Shown piece by piece: positions 56,712 through 64,000 of a stretch of 64,000 bases of DNA; position 1 is the first letter of the stretch, and each line of letters starts with the position of its first letter. The DNA comes from Gallaecimonas pentaromativorans. GTDB taxonomy: Bacteria; Pseudomonadota; Gammaproteobacteria; Enterobacterales; Gallaecimonadaceae. The notes beneath the pieces are model-generated. The model made no database searches. It worked only from the letters and a program-made list of their open reading frames with translations, and was not told the DNA's origin. The position numbers and the translations under genes are program-made. The stretch covers positions 62,001-126,000 of the forward strand of contig NZ_RJUL01000011.1 in the NCBI RefSeq assembly GCF_003751625.1, written 5' to 3'.

Positions 56712-57629
56712 ATGGCAGAATCACCTTATCGCCCCCATCTGGCGGCCTTGGAACGGGTTGTTGCCCTGGGGGGCGGCCACGGCCTGGGGCGGATGCTCTC
56801 GGCGCTCAACTTTCTGGGCCCCCGCCTTACCGGCATCGTCACCACCACCGACAACGGCGGCTCCACGGGGCGCCTGCGCCGCTCGCACCACTGCATTGCC
56901 TGGGGCGATGTGCGCAACTGCATCAATCAGCTGGTCACCCAACCCTCCACCGGTAGCCGCCTTTTTGAATACCGCTTCGGCGCCGAAGGGGAACTGGGCG
57001 GCCATAACCTCGGTAACCTCATTCTGCTGGCCCTGGACGACCTCTGCGTGCGGCCGCTTGAAGCCATCAACCTGGTGCGCCAGGTGCTTAGGGTGAAATG
57101 CGAGTTGCTGCCCATGACCGAGAGCCCCGCCGACCTGCTGGCCCTTTGTGAAGAGGGCCTTGAGCACCTGGGCGAGCAGCGGGTAGATGGCCTTGAGCGC
57201 ATGCCGCGCCAGCTGACCTTGTCGCCCAAGGTGGCGGCCACCAAGGAAGGGGTGGATGCGGTAAGAGAAGCCGATCTCTTGATTCTGGGGCCTGGCTCGT
57301 TTCTAACTTCGGTGCTGCCGCCGCTGCTGCTGCCGGAACTGGCCGGGGCCTTTCGGGCCAGCAAAGCGGTCAAGGTCTGGGTGGAAAACCTGGGGGTAGA
57401 ACAAAGCCCGGTGCGCACGTTAACCCCCGGCCAGCGCTTGGCCTGGTTGCACCGGCAACTGGGTTTTAGCGCCGTCGACTGGGTGCTGGCCAGGCCTGGC
57501 CTTGACTGGCAGCAACTGCCGGCCGGTGTCAGGCGCCTGGAGATGCCGTTGGCGTCCGAGCAAATCTTCTATCGCCATGACCGCGACGCCCTGGCCAACG
57601 GCCTGGAGCGGATCCTCGCTGCCTGTTGA
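56712..57629 (+). CDS. YvcK/CofD-family protein (gluconeogenesis factor)
   Basis: 305 residues. Rossmann-like fold with a UDP-sugar/nucleotide-binding loop VVALGGGHGLGRMLSAL, GIVTTTDNGGSTGRLRR, GGHNLGNLILLALDDL and LLILGPGSFLTSVLPPLLLPEL. Relatives (E. coli YbhK, Bacillus YvcK) influence carbon metabolism and cell-wall homeostasis; the reaction is not known. It precedes lexA on the same strand by about 120 bases. Confidence 0.85.
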   Translation: MAESPYRPHLAALERVVALGGGHGLGRMLSALNFLGPRLTGIVTTTDNGGSTGRLRRSHHCIAWGDVRNCINQLVTQPSTGSRLFEYRFGAEGELGGHNLGNLILLALDDLCVRPLEAINLVRQVLRVKCELLPMTESPADLLALCEEGLEHLGEQRVDGLERMPRQLTLSPKVAATKEGVDAVREADLLILGPGSFLTSVLPPLLLPELAGAFRASKAVKVWVENLGVEQSPVRTLTPGQRLAWLHRQLGFSAVDWVLARPGLDWQQLPAGVRRLEMPLASEQIFYRHDRDALANGLERILAAC

Positions 57630-57687
57630 TAACTCTGTGAGTAAAAATCCGGTGCCTGTGGGTTGGTGGCTGTGCAGGCCAAGCGCC

Positions 57688-57715
57688 TTGCCATCTCCAA
57701 AGAACTGGATATACT
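57688..57715 (+). promoter_or_regulatory. lexA promoter
   Basis: TTGCCA (57688-57693) and TATACT (57710-57715) are 16 bases apart. The second hexamer lies inside SOS box 1, the usual arrangement for LexA autorepression. Confidence 0.65.
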
Positions 57716-57720
57716 GACAG
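57705..57720 (+). promoter_or_regulatory. LexA (SOS) box 1
   Basis: CTGGATATACTGACAG fits CTG-N10-CAG and differs from the E. coli lexA box 1 (CTGTATATACTCACAG) at two bases. Confidence 0.88.
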
Positions 57721-57723
57721 TTA

Positions 57724-57739
57724 CTGTAAATAAACCCAG
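57724..57739 (+). promoter_or_regulatory. LexA (SOS) box 2
   Basis: CTGTAAATAAACCCAG fits CTG-N10-CAG, close to E. coli box 2 (CTGTATATACACCCAG). Its centre lies 19 bases downstream of the first box's centre, so LexA dimers can bind both. Confidence 0.85.
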
Positions 57740-57751
57740 TTGAGGCATCCG

Positions 57752-58369
57752 ATGCGCCCCCTTACTCCCCGCCAGCAACAGATCCTGGATCTGATCCGCG
57801 CCCGCATTTCGGAAAGCGGCATGCCCCCCACCCGTGCCGAGATTGCTCAGCAGCTGGGTTTTAAGTCTGCCAATGCCGCCGAAGAACACCTCAAGGCCCT
57901 GGCCAAAAAAGGGGTTATCGAAATTTTGGCCGGCACTTCCCGTGGCATTCGCCTACTGGATGACGACAGCGCCAACGACGAGCCGGGCCTGCCGCTGATT
58001 GGCCAGGTGGCTGCCGGTGAGCCCATTCTGGCGACCCAGCATATTGAGTCCCACTTCCAGATGGACCCGGAGCTGTTCCACCCCCGTGCCGACTTCCTGC
58101 TGCGGGTTAAGGGCGAGAGTATGAAAAACATCGGCATCATGGACGGCGACCTGCTGGCGGTGCACCGCACCAGCCAGGCCCGTAACGGCCAGGTGGTGGT
58201 GGCCAGGGTGGAAGATGATGTCACCGTAAAACGCTTGGACCAGCACGGCCACAGCCTGCGCCTGATTGCCGAGAACGACGATTTTGACGACATTCTGGTC
58301 GACCTTCGGGAGACGCCCGTTACCATCGAAGGCCTGGCCGTCGGGGTGATCCGTAACAGCCAGTTTTAA
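57752..58369 (+). CDS. lexA: SOS repressor LexA
   Basis: 205 residues. The N-terminal winged helix ([39 protein letters not shown]) is followed by a self-cleaving protease domain. Cleavage site Ala88-Gly89 in [10 protein letters not shown]; catalytic Ser123 in [11 protein letters not shown] and Lys160 in [14 protein letters not shown] chose the ATG at 57752, behind GAGG; an upstream TTG overlaps the operator. It represses itself through the two boxes upstream. Terminator follows. Confidence 0.97.
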   Translation: MRPLTPRQQQILDLIRARISESGMPPTRAEIAQQLGFKSANAAEEHLKALAKKGVIEILAGTSRGIRLLDDDSANDEPGLPLIGQVAAGEPILATQHIESHFQMDPELFHPRADFLLRVKGESMKNIGIMDGDLLAVHRTSQARNGQVVVARVEDDVTVKRLDQHGHSLRLIAENDDFDDILVDLRETPVTIEGLAVGVIRNSQF

Positions 58370-58389
58370 GGCGTAACGGCTTTTAGCAG

Positions 58390-58424
58390 AAGGCGGCAGG
58401 GGCATCCCCCTTGCCGCCTTCTTT
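58390..58424 (+). terminator. Terminator of lexA
   Basis: AAGGCGGCA / TTGCCGCCTT stem, GC-rich inner part and a T-rich tail. Confidence 0.8.
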
Positions 58425-58642
58425 GCATTTATTCCCCCACCAACTGGACGATAACCCTTTCTTGGATAAGGCTTAGTCTGACTATAAAAACATCAGCAGT
58501 TTTGCAGCGATACACACAATCACAACGATCCCGCCACTAATCGTCACTCTCCAAGGCGCTTGCTGGACGGGGTAGGGAAGGGCCGGCAAAGGACTGGGTC
58601 GTACCTGGGCAGGGCTCTCGCTTCTACTGACAGGAGCAGCAA

Positions 58643-59794
58643 GTGAGTAGCAGACGTCATCAGGCATTGGGGGCCTGGGCGGTGCTGGCCTGGTGCTGGC
58701 CATTCACTGCCTTGGCGGACGGATACAACATGACCCGCGGCGTTACGGACTTCAGCCAGCGGGTTTATGGTCTGCACATGACCATCTTCTGGATCTGCTG
58801 TGCCATCGGGGCCGTGGTCTTTGGCCTGTTGTTTTACAGCCTGATCCGCCACCGTAAATCCCGCGGCGCCAAAGCGGCCAACTTTCACGAGTCCACCCGG
58901 GTCGAGATCCTCTGGACGCTCATTCCCTTTGTCATCCTCATCGCCATGGCGGTACCGGCTACCAAAGCCCTGGTGGCAGGCGATGACGACGGCTCAGGCC
59001 CGGCCGATATCACGGTGCAGGTTACCGGCTCCCAATGGAAATGGCATTACCAGTACCTGGGCACCGATGTGGGTTTTTATTCGCTGCTGGCGACCCTGCC
59101 GGACCAGATAACCAACCGCCTGGACAAGGGCGACAACTACCTTCTCGAGGTGGACAGGCCCCTGGTGCTGCCCACCGACCGCAATATCCGTTTTGTGATC
59201 ACCTCCGAAGACGTTATCCATTCTTGGTGGGTTCCGGCCTTTGCCGTGAAAAAAGACGCCGTCCCCGGCTTTATCAATCAGGTGCAGGCTCGCATCAAGG
59301 AGCCAGGGCTCTACCGGGGCCAATGCGCGGAGCTCTGCGGCAAGGACCACGGCTTCATGCCCATAGTGGTGATTGCCAAGACGCCGGCGGCCTTTGACGA
59401 CTGGCTCAGTGCTGAGCAGGCCCGTCTGGCCGCCAAAAAGGCCGAAGAGCAAAAACTGCTGGCCATGAACCGCTCCCTGGACGAACTGATGCGCGACGGC
59501 AAAGCCCTTTACGAGGCGCGCTGCGCCATGTGCCACCAGCCCAATGGCGAAGGGCTGCCCGGGGCCATTCCGGCCCTTAAAGGCAGCGCCATCGCCACCG
59601 GTGATGTCCATGCCCACATCGATATCGTGCTCAATGGCAAAGCCGGCACCGCCATGCAGGCCTTTGGCAAACAGCTCAGCCTGTCGGAGCTGGCCGCCAT
59701 CATCACCTATGAACGCAATGCCTGGGGGAACAGCACCGGTGACGCCGTACAGGCCGCCGACTTGCACCGTTTCCTCAGCGGCGACAACCCCTAG
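58643..59794 (+). CDS. coxB: Cytochrome c oxidase subunit II with fused cytochrome c domain
   Basis: 383 residues. Signal peptide, two membrane helices, then the periplasmic CuA domain (HSWWVPAFAVKKDAVPGF, CAELCGKDHGFM). After about 40 residues of linker a mono-haem cytochrome c domain follows: LYEARCAMCHQPNGEGLPGAIPAL (CxxCH) with a later methionine (TAMQAFGKQL) as possible sixth ligand. This is the caa3-type form; most gammaproteobacterial subunit II proteins lack the haem domain. GTG start at 58643 behind AGGAGCAG. Confidence 0.93.
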   Translation: MSSRRHQALGAWAVLAWCWPFTALADGYNMTRGVTDFSQRVYGLHMTIFWICCAIGAVVFGLLFYSLIRHRKSRGAKAANFHESTRVEILWTLIPFVILIAMAVPATKALVAGDDDGSGPADITVQVTGSQWKWHYQYLGTDVGFYSLLATLPDQITNRLDKGDNYLLEVDRPLVLPTDRNIRFVITSEDVIHSWWVPAFAVKKDAVPGFINQVQARIKEPGLYRGQCAELCGKDHGFMPIVVIAKTPAAFDDWLSAEQARLAAKKAEEQKLLAMNRSLDELMRDGKALYEARCAMCHQPNGEGLPGAIPALKGSAIATGDVHAHIDIVLNGKAGTAMQAFGKQLSLSELAAIITYERNAWGNSTGDAVQAADLHRFLSGDNP

Positions 59795-59803
59795 GAGGCA
59801 CCA

Positions 59804-61414
59804 ATGCAGGTCTCACGAGACATGGATGCCCCCAAGGGGCTCGACGCCGCCCAACATGAGGTGCATCACGGCCCGGCTAGTGGCCTGATGCGCTGGGTTA
59901 CCACCACCAACCACAAGGACATCGGCAGCCTCTACCTGTGGTTCAGCTTTCTGATGTTCCTAACCGGCGGCTCTATGGCCATGGTGATCCGCGCCGAGCT
60001 ATTCCAGCCGGGCTTGCAGTTGGTGGAGCCGCAGTTTTTCAACCAGATGACCACGGTGCATGGCCTGGTAATGGTGTTTGGCGCGGTGATGCCGGCCTTT
60101 GTGGGGCTGGCCAACTGGATGATCCCGATGATGATTGGCGCGCCGGACATGGCGCTGCCGAGGATGAACAACTGGAGCTTCTGGATTTTGCCCTTTGCCT
60201 TCGCCATTTTGCTGTCCAGCCTTTTTATGGAGGGCGGCGGGCCGGCTTTCGGCTGGACCTTCTATGCGCCGCTTTCCACCACCTACTCGGGTAATTCCAC
60301 GGCGCTGTTCGTGTTCTCCATTCACATCATGGGCATCAGTTCGATCATGGGCGCCATCAATGTGATTGTGACCATCTTCAACTTGCGGGCGCCGGGCATG
60401 ACCTGGATGAAACTGCCGCTGTTTGTGTGGACCTGGCTTATTACCGCCTTCTTGCTGATCGCGGTGATGCCGGTACTGGCCGGCGCCGTGACCATGGTGC
60501 TCACCGACAAGTATTTTGGCACCGATTTCTTCAACGCCGTGGGCGGTGGTGATCCGGTGATGTTCCAGCACATCTTCTGGTTCTTCGGCCACCCCGAGGT
60601 GTACATCATGATTTTGCCAAGTTTTGGCATTATCAGCGCCATCCTGCCCACCTTCGCCCGCAAGCGGCTGTTCGGCTACGCCAGCATGGTGTACGCCACT
60701 GCCAGCATTGCCGGGCTGAGTTTTGTGGTGTGGGCGCATCACATGTTCACCACCGGCATGCCGCTTTTTGGCGAACTGTTCTTCATGTATTGCACCATGC
60801 TGATCGCCGTACCCACCGGGGTGAAGGTGTTTAACTGGGTAGCCACCCTGTGGCGCGGCTCCATCAGTTTTGAAGTGCCGATGCTGTTTGCCCTGGCCTT
60901 TGTGGTGCTCTTTACCATCGGTGGCTTTTCCGGCTTGATGCTGGCCATCACCCCGGCCGATTTCCAATACCACGATACCTACTTCGTGGTAGCGCACTTC
61001 CACTACGTACTGGTGACCGGCGCCATCTTCTCGATCATGGCGGCAGCCTATTACTGGCTGCCAAAGTGGACAGGCCACATGTTCGACGAGGGCCTGGCCA
61101 AGCTGCATTTTTGGTGCTCGCTGGTGTCGGTGAACGTGCTGTTCTTTCCCATGCATTTTCTCGGGCTGGCCGGCATGCCAAGGCGGATCCCCGATTACGC
61201 CCTGCAATTTGCCGATTTGAACAAGATTGTCTCCATTGGCGGTTTTGCCTTCGGGCTCAGCCAGCTCATCTTCCTGTGGGTGGTGATCAAGTGCATCAAA
61301 GGCGGCACGCCGGCACCTGCCAAACCCTGGGAAGGAGCCGAGGGGCTCGAATGGGAAGTGCCGAGCCCAGCGCCCTACCACACCTTTGAAACCCCGCCGG
61401 AGATCAAACCATGA
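59804..61414 (+). CDS. coxA: Cytochrome c oxidase subunit I
   Basis: 536 residues, twelve membrane helices, haem-copper oxygen-reducing core. Visible features: TVHGLVMVFGAVMPAF (low-spin haem helix), WFFGHPEVYIMILPSFGIIS (CuB His and Tyr-crosslinked His), WAHHMFTTGM (two CuB His) and HDTYFVVAHFHYVLVTGAI (haem ligands). Overlaps ctaG by 4 bases. Confidence 0.97.
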   Translation: MQVSRDMDAPKGLDAAQHEVHHGPASGLMRWVTTTNHKDIGSLYLWFSFLMFLTGGSMAMVIRAELFQPGLQLVEPQFFNQMTTVHGLVMVFGAVMPAFVGLANWMIPMMIGAPDMALPRMNNWSFWILPFAFAILLSSLFMEGGGPAFGWTFYAPLSTTYSGNSTALFVFSIHIMGISSIMGAINVIVTIFNLRAPGMTWMKLPLFVWTWLITAFLLIAVMPVLAGAVTMVLTDKYFGTDFFNAVGGGDPVMFQHIFWFFGHPEVYIMILPSFGIISAILPTFARKRLFGYASMVYATASIAGLSFVVWAHHMFTTGMPLFGELFFMYCTMLIAVPTGVKVFNWVATLWRGSISFEVPMLFALAFVVLFTIGGFSGLMLAITPADFQYHDTYFVVAHFHYVLVTGAIFSIMAAAYYWLPKWTGHMFDEGLAKLHFWCSLVSVNVLFFPMHFLGLAGMPRRIPDYALQFADLNKIVSIGGFAFGLSQLIFLWVVIKCIKGGTPAPAKPWEGAEGLEWEVPSPAPYHTFETPPEIKP

Positions 61415-61944
61415 CCGGCCAGGGCCATGGCCGGCTGACCAAACGCCTATTGCTGCTGGTGGCGCTGATGTTCGGTTTTGCCTTTGCCCTGGTGCCCCTT
61501 TACAACGTGTTTTGCCAGGTGACCGGTATCAACGGTAAAACCGGTGGCCCGGTGGCCGCCACTCTGGTGGAGCCAGAGGACAAAAACCGGCTCATTACCG
61601 TGCAGTTCGTGGCCTATATCAATGAGGGCCTGCCTTGGGAATTTCGTCCTGACGTTACCGAGGTCAAAGTTCACCCCGGCGAGCGAAAGCTGGTGCACTT
61701 CTACGCCAAAAACCGTGCCAGCGGCGATATTGTCGCTCAGGCGGTGCCCTCGGTGGCGCCGGGGCTGGGTGCTAAATATTTCCACAAGATTGAATGCTTT
61801 TGTTTCCACCAGCAGCACCTGGCACCTGGCCAGGAGGTGGAAATGCCGCTGCTGTTTTTCCTGGATACGGCGCTGCCGGATGACATCCAGACCCTGACCC
61901 TTTCCTACACCCTCTACAACCTCAGCGTGAGGGGCTCATCATGA
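61411..61944 (+). CDS. ctaG: Cytochrome c oxidase assembly protein CtaG (Cox11)
   Basis: 177 residues. A copper chaperone for the CuB site, with an N-terminal membrane anchor (RLLLLVALMFGFAFALVPLYNVFCQVTGING) and a periplasmic Ig-like domain ending ECFCFHQQHLAPGQEVEMPLLFFLDTALP. The CFCF pair is the copper site. Overlaps coxA and coxC by 4 bases each, so translation is coupled. Confidence 0.95.
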   Translation: MTGQGHGRLTKRLLLLVALMFGFAFALVPLYNVFCQVTGINGKTGGPVAATLVEPEDKNRLITVQFVAYINEGLPWEFRPDVTEVKVHPGERKLVHFYAKNRASGDIVAQAVPSVAPGLGAKYFHKIECFCFHQQHLAPGQEVEMPLLFFLDTALPDDIQTLTLSYTLYNLSVRGSS

Positions 61945-62816
61945 AACACGAACACTACTATGTGCCCGCCAAATCCTATTGGCCGATCATGGGCGCCCTC
62001 GGCCTGTTCCTTATCGCTTTCGGGGCCGGGCATTTCGTGCCCCAGGTGACTAGCGGCCAACAAGGGGGTTACGGGGGCTGGCTGCTGCTGGCCGGGGTGC
62101 TGGTTATCATAGTGATGTGCTTTGGCTGGTTTGCGGCGGTTATCCGCGAGTCCATGGCTGGCCTCTATTCGGGGCAGATGGACCGCTCCTTTCGCCAGGG
62201 CATGAGCTGGTTCATTTTCTCGGAAGTGATGTTCTTCTGCGCTTTTTTCGGGGCGCTCTTCTATGCCCGGACCTTTGCCGTGCCTTGGCTGGGGGGCGGG
62301 TCCAACAACATCTTGACCCACCAGTTGCTGTGGCCCGATTTCAGCGGCACCTGGCCGGTGGCAACCACCCCGGGTGGTAAAAGCACCGAGGTGATGCCTT
62401 GGATGGGGCTACCGCTTTACAACACCCTGATTTTGCTCAGCTCATCGGTCACTGTGCATCTGGCGCACCTGTCTTTGGAGAAGGGCAACCGGTTGGCGCT
62501 CAAGTTGTGGCTGCTGGCCACCATATTGCTGGGCAGCTGCTTTTTGTATCTGCAAGGGGTCGAGTACATCCACGCCTACACCGAGATGGGGCTCAAGCTC
62601 GACGCCGGCATCTACGGCAACACCTTCTTTCTACTGACCGGTTTTCACGGCATGCACGTCACCTTGGGCACCTTGATGCTGCTGGTGATGTGGCTGCGGG
62701 TGCAGGCGGGGCATTTTTCGGCGCAAAAGCATTTCGGTTTCATGGCGGCCAGTTGGTACTGGCACTTTGTAGACGTGGTGTGGCTATGCCTGTTCCTGTT
62801 CGTGTACATCCTCTAG
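61941..62816 (+). CDS. coxC: Cytochrome c oxidase subunit III
   Basis: 291 residues, seven membrane helices. The family signature is seen in MKHEHYYVPAKSYWPIMGALGLF, GMSWFIFSEVMFFCAFFGALFYAR, NTLILLSSSVTVHLAHLSLEKGNR and GNTFFLLTGFHGMHVTLGTLMLLVMW, ending SWYWHFVDVVWLCLFLFVYIL. It completes the coxB-coxA-ctaG-coxC run. Confidence 0.96.
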   Translation: MKHEHYYVPAKSYWPIMGALGLFLIAFGAGHFVPQVTSGQQGGYGGWLLLAGVLVIIVMCFGWFAAVIRESMAGLYSGQMDRSFRQGMSWFIFSEVMFFCAFFGALFYARTFAVPWLGGGSNNILTHQLLWPDFSGTWPVATTPGGKSTEVMPWMGLPLYNTLILLSSSVTVHLAHLSLEKGNRLALKLWLLATILLGSCFLYLQGVEYIHAYTEMGLKLDAGIYGNTFFLLTGFHGMHVTLGTLMLLVMWLRVQAGHFSAQKHFGFMAASWYWHFVDVVWLCLFLFVYIL

Positions 62817-63019
62817 TAGGGGGTTGAATGCGGTTCGATAACGCCGAGCGCGATCAACACCACCACCAGCAACAGCACCAGGAAGGAGGCCAGCAGGCGC
62901 CGGCCAAGGAAGCGGCTCATCTGGCCCTGCTCGCCGTGGCGGAGCATGACAAAAAGCGCCCGAAACAGGTTCACCAGCACATACAGCACCAACCCCAGAA
63001 TAAGCACCTTCACCAGCAT
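62813..63019 (-). CDS. DUF2909 family twin-transmembrane protein
   Basis: 68 residues: MLVKVLILGLVLYVLVNLFRALFVMLRHGEQGQMSRFLGRRLLASFLVLLLVVVLIALGVIEP, two membrane helices with a basic loop, as in DUF2909. The start has a GGAGAACCC ribosome site. It is antisense to the surrounding oxidase operon and overlaps the coxC stop by 4 bases. DUF2909 genes are often found inside cytochrome oxidase clusters, so a role in oxidase assembly is likely but unproven. Confidence 0.8.
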   Translation of the reverse strand: MLVKVLILGLVLYVLVNLFRALFVMLRHGEQGQMSRFLGRRLLASFLVLLLVVVLIALGVIEPHSTPY

Positions 63020-63040
63020 GGGTTCTCCAAAAGTAAATGG

Positions 63041-63712
63041 TTGCCCTGGTTATTCACTGTGGCGCTGCTGGCGGTCTTTGGCAAATTGAGCCTCTGGCAA
63101 TGGCAAAGGGCCGAGCAAAAAGCCGCACTGCTCAGCGAAGTGGCAAGCCGCCCGGTGCTGAGTCTGGAAGAGGCGCTAGCCAAAACCAACCCCGATTACT
63201 GGCCGGTCACAATGAAGGGGCGCTGGCTGCCCACCGCCATATTTTGGGACAACCGCACCCTCGATGGCCAAGTGGGCTATGACCTGCTGCAACCCTTCGC
63301 CACCAGCCGGGGCGTTTTCTTGATTGACCGGGGCTGGCTGGCCGGAGTTGCCCGCCGCGACCTGCTGCCCAGCGCTCCCTTGGCCCACGGCGAAGCCGCC
63401 ATCACCGGGCGCTTGCGGCAAGTAGACCCCGGCTTCTCGCTCAAAGCCACCGCCCCCGAGAAGCTTGGCGGCGGTTACCGGGTGCAAAGCCCGGCCCCCG
63501 AAGCGCTGACCGAAAGCCTGGGCCTGCCTTTGCAAAAATGGGTGTTGAGCCAGGAGCCGAGCGGCTCGGGCTTTATCGCCCACTGGCCGCTGGTGGTAAT
63601 GCCGCCGGAAAAACACCGCGCCTATTCCCTGCAATGGGCCAGCATGGCGTTGGCGCTGATGGTGGCCTTTGGCTGCTGGTTGCGGGCCGAGCACAGGAGG
63701 AAACATGAGTAA
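63041..63712 (+). CDS. SURF1 family cytochrome oxidase assembly protein
   Basis: About 223 residues. SURF1 hallmarks: N-terminal helix ending in FGKLSLWQWQRAEQKAALL, periplasmic part with GYDLLQPFATSRGVFLIDRGWL, and a C-terminal helix (YSLQWASMALALMVAFGCWL). It helps insert haem into subunit I. No in-frame ATG lies near; I use the TTG at 63041. The frame is open back to an ATG at 62828 behind a strong AGGGGG site, but those codons mirror the antisense DUF2909 gene and encode a His/Gln-rich run unlike any SURF1. Confidence 0.8.
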   Translation: MPWLFTVALLAVFGKLSLWQWQRAEQKAALLSEVASRPVLSLEEALAKTNPDYWPVTMKGRWLPTAIFWDNRTLDGQVGYDLLQPFATSRGVFLIDRGWLAGVARRDLLPSAPLAHGEAAITGRLRQVDPGFSLKATAPEKLGGGYRVQSPAPEALTESLGLPLQKWVLSQEPSGSGFIAHWPLVVMPPEKHRAYSLQWASMALALMVAFGCWLRAEHRRKHE

Positions 63713-64000
63713 GCAAAAGACATTGCTGCTGGCCTTTTTGGCGCTCTTTATCCTGCCGGTAGCCTTGGCGCAGATGGCCTTTATGGGGGGCTGGCTGGCC
63801 GGTAGCCCTACGGTCAACAAGGGCGAGCTTATTAATCCGCCGCTCTCTGCCGCCGCGCTCTTTGCCAACGACCACCATTGGCGGCTGGTCTACGTGATGC
63901 CGCCAATCTGCCACCAGGCTTGCCATGAAAGCCTCTATATCCTCGGCCAAACCCACCTCGCCCTGGGCCGGGAGATGGACAGGGTGGTGCCGGTGGTCTT
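63705..64000 (+). CDS. Membrane-anchored SCO-like redox protein (partial)
   Basis: The first ~98 residues are in the window: an N-terminal membrane anchor (LLLAFLALFILPVALAQMAF), GGWLAGSPTVNKGELINPPLSAAALF, then WRLVYVMPPICHQACHESLYILGQT. The CHQAC (CxxxC) pair after VYVMPP resembles the copper-binding motif of SCO proteins, which deliver copper to the CuA site, fitting the oxidase cluster. ATG overlaps the SURF1 end by 8 bases, after AGGAGG. The 3' end lies beyond the window. Confidence 0.75.
   Translation, partial: MSKQKTLLLAFLALFILPVALAQMAFMGGWLAGSPTVNKGELINPPLSAAALFANDHHWRLVYVMPPICHQACHESLYILGQTHLALGREMDRVVPVV

Noticed and set aside
58482-58703. Minus-strand frame ending in a hydrophobic segment before coxB
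   Set aside because: Most of it is antisense to the coxB start, and the possible short form (21 residues) has its ribosome site too close to the GTG.
59999-61381. 460-codon minus-strand frame
   Set aside because: Antisense of coxA, whose haem and copper ligands are all present on the plus strand.

Overview
The window is an ordinary chromosomal stretch of a high-GC gammaproteobacterium. The evidence is the conserved housekeeping set (coaBC-dut-slmA, radC-rpmB-rpmG, rph-pyrE, lexA with two SOS boxes, plsB, ubiC-ubiA, glpE-glpG, kbl-tdh), gammaproteobacterial Fur-, Zur- and LexA-type sites, and heptose-containing LPS core genes (hldD-waaF-waaE). The mixture of Aeromonas-, Shewanella- and Vibrio-like features fits the Aeromonadales/Alteromonadales neighbourhood. 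A Gallaecimonas-like genus is my best guess, but the sequence alone does not prove it. I see no rRNA, tRNA or CRISPR array.

Layout. 0-3 kb: the 5' part of a porin gene, sodA with a Fur-type box, and an exported M20 amidohydrolase. 3-10 kb: a ~1360-residue ATPase/TPR/GAF/histidine kinase, a SWIM zinc-finger protein and a hipA remnant. 10-15 kb: yicC, divergent from rph-pyrE (with a pyrE attenuator), then a Fur-box TonB-dependent siderophore receptor. 14.95-18.46 kb: a nest of insertion sequences. It holds an intact IS200-type copy, a second copy killed by a nonsense mutation and split by an IS630-family element, an IS30-family element inside that IS630 transposase gene, and the stub of an IS3-family element. 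18.5-24 kb: an AT-rich CadC-like membrane regulator, a LuxR-family solo overlapping a membrane thioredoxin-fold gene, and oligopeptidase B. 24-32.7 kb: a DUF5362-like membrane protein, slmA, dut, coaBC, a chemoreceptor, radC, rpmB, rpmG, Zur-type-box folE2, a GST and mutM.

32.7-42 kb is a cell-surface polysaccharide region. It holds UDP-galactopyranose mutase (glf), a DUF707 protein, an outer-membrane barrel, a Wzi-like protein, coaD, a GT7-type (beta-1,4-galactosyltransferase-like) enzyme, a GT4 enzyme, and the overlapping operon hldD-waaF-waaE. Together these suggest an LPS core or attached glycan carrying heptose and probably galactose/galactofuranose. 42-49 kb: a TetR regulator, kbl-tdh (threonine to glycine), a choice-of-anchor I lipoprotein, a second GT4 enzyme and a diguanylate cyclase without an inhibitory site. 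49-58.4 kb: a PurR/RbsR-like LacI regulator, glpE-glpG, a FliL-like protein, ubiC-ubiA, a 2OG-Fe(II) oxygenase, plsB, a YvcK-like protein and lexA. 58.6-64 kb: a cytochrome c oxidase cluster in which CoxB carries a fused cytochrome c domain, followed by coxA, ctaG, coxC, an antisense DUF2909 gene, SURF1, and the start of a small SCO-like redox protein cut by the window edge.

The accessory material is concentrated at 9.4-10 kb (hipA wreck), 14.95-18.46 kb (nested insertion sequences) and 18.5-22 kb (AT-rich regulator plus the LuxR/thioredoxin pair). The rest is core genome. I found no convincing new defence or mobile system. The most unusual items are the exactly reconstructable insertion-sequence nest, the LuxR/thioredoxin overlap, the AT-rich CadC-like sensor and the giant ATPase-kinase.
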